In this document: piece after piece, positions 8,151 to 14,018 of the stretch | Layout of the letters: every line of letters begins with the position of its first letter | Numbering within the stretch: position 1 is the stretch's first letter | Assembly: GCA_002869465.1 (NCBI GenBank) | Contig: PKSW01000115.1 | Coordinates: 1 to 14,018, forward strand | Origin: Marinilabiliales bacterium | GTDB lineage: Bacteria > Bacteroidota > Bacteroidia > Bacteroidales > F082 | Reading direction: 5' to 3' | Length of the DNA stretch: 14,018 nt | The notes under the pieces: model-generated | Told to the model about the DNA's origin: nothing | What the model saw: only the letters and a program-made list of their open reading frames with translations | Database searches by the model: none | Made by a program: the position numbers and the translations under genes

Positions 8151-11100
8151 CTATTCAATAATAAATCGCTTTGTAACTATTCCTGTTTCAGTTTCCAACC
8201 GGATAAAGAATAAACCAGTATTATAATCAGATGTATTTAGCAGGTAATTTTTGCAGATTGAATTTTCGATAAAAACAATTTGTCCAAAGCTATTGTAAAC
8301 TTTGATAGAATGAATATCTCTGGTTGCCGAAATATTCACCTGATTGGTGGCAGGGACCGGATATACATCAATTCTATTCTGTTCATTTGAATTTGTTACC
8401 CCAGTGATCAACATGGTAGTTGCTCCCTGCATTATTTGTTTTGTATCAATATCCTGAATAAAGACAATGATTTCAACATTTTCCATGTTATAAGTTGGTG
8501 GAATGGTAAAATCAAGAACCACAGACTGCACCGGATTTCCGGTAAAATCCATATCGGTACCATTTTGATCCGGGATCATATCACGGCAAACGAAGTTCAA
8601 TTCTGTTTGATTTTGCCAGCTTTCCGGGATATGTGATTCAGTGAGAACAACATGCAATATATAATTATTATTCAACCAGGGATAATTTTCGATCATCTCA
8701 GCATCAACTGCAATCTGATAGTTATCACCACCAATATTCTGGCATGTAGCTTCAATTTCGAACAGCGCAGGGGTAGCTATTTGTTGTTCGTATACAGGCA
8801 AATAAGTCGGATACATGCTTTGTGTAGCACTTCCTCCCACGATAGTGTTTCCACCATCAAACTGAGCTGTAGGGAAACCAGGGACATCGTAATAATCAAT
8901 ACGTGCACTCGATTCAGAAGTTTCATAACTATCGCTGCCATGATACTCTATGATACCAACAGACAGTCCTTCGGCATGCATTTCGTCAACGCCCATGGCA
9001 GCACCGGGGCAAAAGCCACACCAGGTACCTGTAGCAACTTCGATTATCACCAAATTACGATCTACTCCACCTTCAACAGTAGCTTCAACAGAACCTGCCC
9101 CAGCAGAAAAACCTTCATCGAAAACAGCTTTTACATCATAAACATATGTTCCCGGAAGCAGTTCATTATCAATGTATGTTACTTCTGATATCTCCTCAGC
9201 AATTAATTCATTGTCACGATAAACATTATAACCAATAAGCTCTTTTGACGAAGGTGGTCCGGCAGCAGTCCAGTTGAGTTCAACGCTATTGTTTATTACA
9301 TCTGCCGTTAGATTTGATGGAGCAGGCAGTGCATCTTCAACATATATTGCCATATCGTCAAAATAGAAATCTGAACCAGGCTGACCATAAAAATCAAGTG
9401 CACCCAATTGCAGCGCACAGCCACCGCCAGAAGCTCCAAGAGTCCATTGCCATGCATAAATCAAGGTTCCATCCAGGAAATATTCTGCCCAGTCGGCATT
9501 AAGGTCAACTACAACTTTCGATTCCATCCATGTATCAAATTCGAAATCAAAGGTTGCGGCAGCAGTAGCGCCGGCATCAACACTTCCATCTCCACCAACA
9601 TTGAAGAATACCTGAAAAGCCCATTCCCGTGGTTCCTGAAATGACGCCATTACATTATAATAAGCATTACCACCTGCGGGTACATAAATCATACTTTTGA
9701 TAGAGTATTTTCCGGAAGTCAGATATTCAGGTAAATCCAACACCAGGTCATCATCAGGAGCAATAAATACCGAATTCGCTCCACTAAATGACTGCTCATC
9801 TGAAACAAAGGGGTCATCATCACCACAAGGAGAACCAGACCATGTTGTCCATAATCCGGGGTTTTGGCAAGCTACCTGCTCCCCAGCGCTATAAGTATCA
9901 AATTTATCCTGAAATATCGGCTCTGACTCAGGATTGGAAATATTATACGCAAAGTACAAATTTGGTTGTTGCTGAATGCTTCCAATCAGGAGTTTTAATC
10001 CACTTTCAGGATCGTCCCAGGTACAGGCACCACCTGCAAGCGAAGCATCACCGGGGATATATCCGGGAACATCAGTTGCTTCATGGGTAATATCAGTGAA
10101 AGATAAAGTGTTTATATCGAATTTTCTAAAAGTTACTTTTTCTTCACCGGTTTGCTGGAAAAGCCAAAGTGCAGGATGGGCCAGGTCGCTATCGTCATAG
10201 GCAGAACCATAGCAACTTGCATTACCTTCTACATTGGGAATTAATTCATTACCATCCATATCAATGGCGCCGAGTTCATTCCAGTTGCCTATCCATAAAC
10301 CACCGTTTCCAGAATCGAGTGTGGGATCGAAAGCAATATGACGGATACCGGTAACACCGCCACAGGTTACGCTAATAGTTGCAATTAGTGTTTCATTAGC
10401 AAAATCCATAACTTTAAGGTTCAGATCACCTGCTGCTCCGTAGAAATAGGTTCCATCGTAAGCCAGATCACGTATATTAGAAACTCCTTCGATGGTGAAG
10501 TCAGTGGCATTTCCTCCATCCATGTCAAAACGTGTAAGAGTTTCGCCATTCCATGCAGCGGTGTAAAAGTGTAATCCATCTGTTTCAATACCGGGTTTTC
10601 CAGAGCCATTTCCTGTGAATGTCCACATAACATCCCACATTTCTACTGTTCCGCCATCAAAAACATTAATAATATGGGTTAAAGTATTATTGGAAGGGTC
10701 TTCGTCATTATTACCATTAATGTTTTCAATGGTGACTTCAATTTCGTAAGCGCCGTCGTTATCAAAGGCAATTGTTTCAGTGGTGGTAAAGGCATATTCA
10801 CTGCCCATATCTATACTAACGCCGGTAACAGCAATAACTGTAGGGTCACCTCCATCGATGGAGAAAGAAATATCGAAGGAAGAAACAGTTTCCGTACCCA
10901 AATTTTTAATAGTCCCTGCTAAAGGTGCTTCTTCGCTCACAGCAAGTTGTATTGGCATATCCAACTCCATCAAGTCAATATCATAAGCAAAATTTGCTGG
11001 CTCGCCTGACAAGTCATAAGCAAATATTAAGTTTGGCGTTTGCTGAATATTGCCAATTAGAAGTTTTTTTCCTGTTGCAGGATCATCCCATGTACATGCA

Positions 11101-11855
11101 CCACCAGCGGTAGAACCTGACTCAAAACCGGGAACATCACTTGCTTCATGTGTTACTCCTGTAAAACTCATGGTATTGATATCCCATTGGTGAAACGTAA
11201 CTTCTTCGGGACCATTTAATTGAAAAAGCCAAAGGACAGGGTTTTCAGGATCTGAATTATCCCAGGCAGAACCATAGCAACTTTCATTACCCTGGTTAGC
11301 AACCAGTTCATTGCCATTCATATCAATGGCACCAAGTTCAGACCAGTTACCAATCCAGAAACCACCATTACCGCCATCCAGGGTTGGGTCAAAAGCAATA
11401 TGCCGGATTCCGGTTATGCCAGTACAGCTTGCGCTAATTGTGTTTATCAGAATTTCATTTGCCAAATCCATTACTTTCAGGTTCATATCGGATGCGGCAC
11501 CATAAAAATATATCCCATCATATGCCAAATCACGTATATTAGAAACATCATCAATTACAAACCGGGTTGCATTACTACCATCCATGTCATAACGGGTAAT
11601 GGTGTCGTCATTCCAGTTTGGGCAATAAATATTTGTTCCATCTGTTTCAACTCCTGGCTGTCCGCCAAATTCTGCATCAAATGACCATACTACATCCCAC
11701 AATGCTTTTGTGCCATCAAATGAAACTTTATTTACATTATCACATCTTTCTGACTTATCAACTTTTGATATGGGCTGATAACGATCTGCCATGTTCTGAG
11801 CCATGGTTGCTCCAATAACGAACAGGCTCAATAACAACAAGCTAATTTTCTTCAT
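8151..11855 (-). CDS. Large modular T9SS cargo: duplicated propeller-like modules, CARDB-like, jelly-roll, FN3 and Omp28/thioredoxin-fold domain
   Basis: Encodes 1234 residues beginning with a signal peptide (MKKISLLLLSLFVIGATMAQ). Domains by eye: propeller-like module 1 (53-283), a CARDB-like beta domain (about 290-400, with the typical 'GTIKNLGTETVSSF' pattern), module 2 (407-640), a laminin-G/jelly-roll-like domain (about 647-840), a fibronectin type III domain (about 844-928), an Omp28-like domain with a thioredoxin fold (about 930-1150), and a T9SS type A sorting domain (from VYPVPATN near 1164 to the end). The Omp28-like part has WCGFCP (Cys946, Cys949) and VPGFPT with a likely cis-proline at 995, the hallmarks of an active thioredoxin-type site. 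The protein is therefore expected outside the outer membrane with a potentially redox-active disulfide. Each propeller module keeps three matching cysteines (144/498, 193/548, 254/611). Substrate and role are unknown; adhesion or thiol-disulfide chemistry at the surface are both possible. It lies downstream of the TPR-HTH regulator, 306 bases away. Confidence 0.85.
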   Translation of the reverse strand: MKKISLLLLSLFVIGATMAQNMADRYQPISKVDKSERCDNVNKVSFDGTKALWDVVWSFDAEFGGQPGVETDGTNIYCPNWNDDTITRYDMDGSNATRFVIDDVSNIRDLAYDGIYFYGAASDMNLKVMDLANEILINTISASCTGITGIRHIAFDPTLDGGNGGFWIGNWSELGAIDMNGNELVANQGNESCYGSAWDNSDPENPVLWLFQLNGPEEVTFHQWDINTMSFTGVTHEASDVPGFESGSTAGGACTWDDPATGKKLLIGNIQQTPNLIFAYDLSGEPANFAYDIDLMELDMPIQLAVSEEAPLAGTIKNLGTETVSSFDISFSIDGGDPTVIAVTGVSIDMGSEYAFTTTETIAFDNDGAYEIEVTIENINGNNDEDPSNNTLTHIINVFDGGTVEMWDVMWTFTGNGSGKPGIETDGLHFYTAAWNGETLTRFDMDGGNATDFTIEGVSNIRDLAYDGTYFYGAAGDLNLKVMDFANETLIATISVTCGGVTGIRHIAFDPTLDSGNGGLWIGNWNELGAIDMDGNELIPNVEGNASCYGSAYDDSDLAHPALWLFQQTGEEKVTFRKFDINTLSFTDITHEATDVPGYIPGDASLAGGACTWDDPESGLKLLIGSIQQQPNLYFAYNISNPESEPIFQDKFDTYSAGEQVACQNPGLWTTWSGSPCGDDDPFVSDEQSFSGANSVFIAPDDDLVLDLPEYLTSGKYSIKSMIYVPAGGNAYYNVMASFQEPREWAFQVFFNVGGDGSVDAGATAAATFDFEFDTWMESKVVVDLNADWAEYFLDGTLIYAWQWTLGASGGGCALQLGALDFYGQPGSDFYFDDMAIYVEDALPAPSNLTADVINNSVELNWTAAGPPSSKELIGYNVYRDNELIAEEISEVTYIDNELLPGTYVYDVKAVFDEGFSAGAGSVEATVEGGVDRNLVIIEVATGTWCGFCPGAAMGVDEMHAEGLSVGIIEYHGSDSYETSESSARIDYYDVPGFPTAQFDGGNTIVGGSATQSMYPTYLPVYEQQIATPALFEIEATCQNIGGDNYQIAVDAEMIENYPWLNNNYILHVVLTESHIPESWQNQTELNFVCRDMIPDQNGTDMDFTGNPVQSVVLDFTIPPTYNMENVEIIVFIQDIDTKQIMQGATTMLITGVTNSNEQNRIDVYPVPATNQVNISATRDIHSIKVYNSFGQIVFIENSICKNYLLNTSDYNTGLFFIRLETETGIVTKRFIIE
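9936..10637 (-). repeat. Internal duplication, copy 2 (residues 407-640 of the 1234-residue protein)
   Basis: Starts WDVMWTF and ends near LYFAYNIS. It aligns end to end with copy 1 with very few gaps and roughly two-thirds identity by eye. The stretches VSNIRDLAYDG and TGIRHIAFDPTLD are identical in both. DNA similarity is also high: an 18-base run at 10467-10484 matches 11529-11546 exactly. Confidence 0.85.
11007..11699 (-). repeat. Internal duplication, copy 1 (residues 53-283 of the 1234-residue protein)
   Basis: Starts WDVVWSF and ends near LIFAYDLS. Repeating DGxxFY, GNW-ELGAID and LWLFQ-type strands suggest an all-beta, propeller-like fold similar to YncE/NHL-type repeats. The family is not certain. 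The copies are separated by a CARDB-like domain of about 120 residues. Confidence 0.85.
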
Positions 11856-12161
11856 AAGGCTAATTTTAGATTTGTCTTGATTTTAATATTATGCTAGGTT
11901 CTATGTTTTTGATTTCAATTGTCAGATATATTCTGAATCAAGTTGCGATAATAAACCAATGTGAAGTTCAGTCTATACTGATTTTATCAACTTTGCATTG
12001 AAGATCAAAACCAAAAGTAAAGGGAAGCGGGCACGAAGAAAAACTTTCAATTATGCCAAGAATAGGACAACACATAAAAATGCATGGGACAATTATAAGA
12101 CAACAGTCTTTTATGCCTTAATATCAACAGATAACACTAATTTAAAGGGATGTAAAAAACA
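11856..12161. other. Intergenic region between the TPR-HTH regulator and the large T9SS gene
   Basis: These 306 bases should hold the 3' end of the regulator transcript and the promoter of the T9SS gene. A short inverted repeat AAGAC-AACA-GTCTT (12097-12110) lies about 50 bases past the regulator stop and may mark its transcript end. On the plus strand a TTG-started 67-codon frame crosses the region into the regulator gene; its lysine/threonine-rich product looks like chance translation. No tRNA or clear promoter consensus was recognised. Confidence 0.5.
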
Positions 12162-13880
12162 CTATAAAGAGTTAAGAACCGAAGTAATGCTTTCGTCCTG
12201 ATTGGTCAGGTTTAGTTTTTTCCTAAGGCGTGTGCGCGCTTTTCCAATGGCGGCTGTGCTTTGGCCGGTAATACTTGATATTTCTTTTGTGGTCATATTC
12301 ATTGACAGGAAAGCACACAACCTTTTTTCATTTATGGTAAGGTGAGGAAAGCGGACGGTCAGTCTTTGGTAAAAATCACTGTTTACTTTGTTGAATCTCA
12401 TCTCAAACTCTTCCCACACCCGTGCATCCTGATCATATTCCAAATCATGGATTGTCGTATCAATAACATCCCGGTTCTCTACTTTTAGCCGAGGCCTTTG
12501 TTTTTTCAGATAAGCAATTAAACCTAACTTTTTTTCATTCAATCGTATCATATTCAAAACAAAAGAAGTAAGCTCACGTTCTTTACCTTCCAGCTCATTT
12601 TCCAGGACCAATCTCTCCAATTTTTCTTTATCAGCTTTTATTTTTTGCTTTTTGAATAATTGATAGAAGAAAGCTATAAAAAACAACAACAAAGCAAGGG
12701 CAAAGTATAGAATGATTTTTTGCTTTTGCTGATTCCACCTTTTTTGTTTTATCAACTGGTCGTTCTTATATTGTAACTCAAGACGGGTTAGTTCCTGAAT
12801 ATTTTGTTTGGACTGGAGAAGGCCCTGTATTTCAAGGTACTTCTCTAGGTGCTTAATTGTATTCTTGCTATAATCAAGAGATTTGTAGCAATGGTATAAC
12901 CCCCAATTTCCATCCTTCTGAATAGGCAGCCAACTGTATATTTCCCCAAGGCTGTCAGCTGCAGCAAAATAAGTAATCGCCTTATCGAAATCATTCATGC
13001 TATAGTAAACGTCCCCAAAGTTTAGAAGAATCTGCGCATACTTATATCTCTCATTTAATGTATCAAATGCTTGTAATGTTTGATTGTACAGTTTTATCGA
13101 TTCATTGAAATTTTTTTTCTTTTTCTCAATATTTGCAAGGTTAAAAAGGTTTGTTGCATAATAGCTCCATTTTCCAATTCTTTCATTTATATGCAATGCC
13201 TGCATATAATACATTCTTGCTGTATCGTAAATATTCAGTCTGTTATAAATAATAGCAATGTTGTTAAACTCGCGGGCAATTCCAACACTATCGCTGATCT
13301 CCAGGGAGATATCGAGCGATTTCTGCAAATATTCTTTTGACTTATCCACATCATTTCGGATGAACATTAATCCAATGCATGACAGTACATAAGATTCTCT
13401 TTCCAGCTTGTTGTTATTCTCGTAGTAGTCTAACGCAATAGAAAAATAGTTGAAAGCCTGATCAAAATCATCGAGATCTTTGTATAGCAGACCTATCTGC
13501 TCATTCATCATCGCCTGGTAAAAGGGGTCATGAAAATCATTCAATACTTGCGTGTTCTCCATAATAAACTGTAAGGCAACATCATATTTGTAGTGCTCTC
13601 TTAAAAGCTTAATTTTTTGACTTGCCGACTCAACTATGCCCTTTTCATACCCAAGCGCATTCGATAGTTTAAATAAACTATCAACTTGTTTCAAGGCCTC
13701 AACACCTTCATTTGCTTGTTTTGCAAGAAAATTGTTAAGGCTGTCGATTTCATGGACAGTAAACTTACTTTTGGAAAGCTCTTCTTTATTATTGGAACAT
13801 GCGACGGCGAAAAGAGCAATGATCAGAACCAAGAGTGAGCCTCTTAAAATGGGATAAATATTTGATAGTAGTCGTTTCAT
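12162..13880 (-). CDS. Membrane-anchored TPR transcriptional regulator with C-terminal LuxR-like HTH
   Basis: Encodes 572 residues from the ATG at 13878-13880; an ATG seven codons upstream would only lengthen the tail before the signal. The N-terminus is hydrophobic and ends FAVAC (Cys28), a plausible lipobox. Residues about 120-345 hold several tetratricopeptide repeats (for example IGLLYKDLDDFDQAFNYFSIAL and FGDVYYSMNDFDKAITYF). A single membrane helix spans about 389-409 (IILYFALALLLFFIAFFYQLF, from KII onward), followed by a charged coiled coil (410-440). The C-terminal 60 residues (LTINEKRLCAFLSMNMTTKEIS ... IGKARTRLRKKLNL) are the helix-turn-helix type common in Bacteroidota TPR regulators. 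The inferred topology is a periplasmic TPR sensor, a membrane helix and a cytoplasmic DNA-binding domain. It lies upstream of, and points toward, the secreted-protein genes, so it may regulate them. The signal and targets are unknown. Confidence 0.85.
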   Translation of the reverse strand: MKRLLSNIYPILRGSLLVLIIALFAVACSNNKEELSKSKFTVHEIDSLNNFLAKQANEGVEALKQVDSLFKLSNALGYEKGIVESASQKIKLLREHYKYDVALQFIMENTQVLNDFHDPFYQAMMNEQIGLLYKDLDDFDQAFNYFSIALDYYENNNKLERESYVLSCIGLMFIRNDVDKSKEYLQKSLDISLEISDSVGIAREFNNIAIIYNRLNIYDTARMYYMQALHINERIGKWSYYATNLFNLANIEKKKKNFNESIKLYNQTLQAFDTLNERYKYAQILLNFGDVYYSMNDFDKAITYFAAADSLGEIYSWLPIQKDGNWGLYHCYKSLDYSKNTIKHLEKYLEIQGLLQSKQNIQELTRLELQYKNDQLIKQKRWNQQKQKIILYFALALLLFFIAFFYQLFKKQKIKADKEKLERLVLENELEGKERELTSFVLNMIRLNEKKLGLIAYLKKQRPRLKVENRDVIDTTIHDLEYDQDARVWEEFEMRFNKVNSDFYQRLTVRFPHLTINEKRLCAFLSMNMTTKEISSITGQSTAAIGKARTRLRKKLNLTNQDESITSVLNSL

Positions 13881-13977
13881 AATATTATTACCAAAAAGCA
13901 TTATTTCAAAAACATAAGGATTATTTTTCCCATAAAAGCTGTAAACAACGCTATACCATTTCGTTTTTATCTACCGC
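13881..13977. promoter_or_regulatory. Probable divergent promoter region
   Basis: The 97 AT-rich bases lie between the leftward regulator gene and a possible rightward gene starting at 13978, so they should carry at least the regulator promoter. No strong TTTG/TAnnTTTG pair was recognised on either strand, so this entry rests on position alone. Confidence 0.35.
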
Positions 13978-14018
13978 ATGGCTGCTAAATTTATTGTAAA
14001 AAAAGAAATTGCTTATCA
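13978..14018 (+). CDS. Possible start of a rightward gene, cut by the window edge
   Basis: An ATG at 13978-13980 opens a frame reading MAAKFIVKKEIAY before the sequence ends. The residue pattern is protein-like and the position, divergent from the regulator gene, is reasonable. Thirteen codons are too few to name a family or exclude chance. Confidence 0.35.
   Translation, partial: MAAKFIVKKEIAY

Noticed and set aside
8652..9188. 178-codon plus-strand open frame
   Set aside because: It lies entirely antisense to the Omp28-like and FN3 region of the 1234-residue gene, has a Ser/Ile/Thr-rich composition without a recognisable domain, and is best explained as a shadow.
9936..11699. The repeats as a mobile element or CRISPR-like array
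   Set aside because: They are in-frame coding duplications of a protein module, with no terminal inverted repeats, transposase or regular short spacers.
11998..12201. 67-codon plus-strand open frame in the intergenic gap
   Set aside because: TTG start, low-complexity Lys/Thr/Asn-rich product, and overlap with the 3' end of the regulator gene make it likely to be chance.

Overview
The window looks like chromosomal DNA from a member of the Bacteroidota, probably a Bacteroidales/Marinilabiliales-like or flavobacterial environmental organism. The sequence is AT-rich. Three large secreted proteins end in type IX secretion system (T9SS) type A sorting domains, recognisable by an I/VFPNP- or VYPVP-like start and a closing GxYxxK/GLFFIRL-type strand. 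A membrane-anchored TPR-HTH regulator of a kind common in this phylum sits beside them. T9SS cargo of this type is essentially restricted to Bacteroidota.

Layout, left to right. Positions 1-111 hold the end of a plus-strand SnoaL/NTF2-like gene of about 50% G+C that stops in the middle of its domain. All the large genes that follow lie on the minus strand, so in transcription order they run from right to left: a TPR-HTH regulator (13880-12162), a 1234-residue modular T9SS cargo with two duplicated propeller-like modules and an Omp28/thioredoxin-fold domain carrying Cys-Gly-Phe-Cys (11855-8151), a candidate 56-residue protein (7934-7764), a sialidase-like Asp-box T9SS protein (7553-5580), an M6-family metalloprotease interrupted by one in-frame TGA (5471-2544), and a dipeptidyl-peptidase-IV-like serine peptidase (2411-219). 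The first codons of a possible rightward gene lie at 13978-14018.

The secreted M6 protease and the exported DPP-IV-like peptidase fit a protein- or peptide-degradation theme: an endoprotease at the cell surface or outside the cell, then N-terminal dipeptide removal in the periplasm. The two other T9SS proteins are probably surface-attached or released binding proteins. The genes are separated by 100-600 bases, and several gaps carry strong hairpins just after the stop codons (8097-8129, 5511-5541, 2465-2495). They are therefore more likely a co-localised group of separate transcripts than one tight operon. The upstream TPR-HTH protein is a candidate regulator of the group, but nothing in the sequence proves this.

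The points most worth attention are the single nonsense codon in an otherwise intact protease gene, the unusual domain combination in the 1234-residue protein, and the structured intergenic elements, including a C7/G9 homopolymer inverted repeat. I found no tRNA, rRNA, insertion sequence, CRISPR array or phage gene. I see no clear evidence of a wholly new system.
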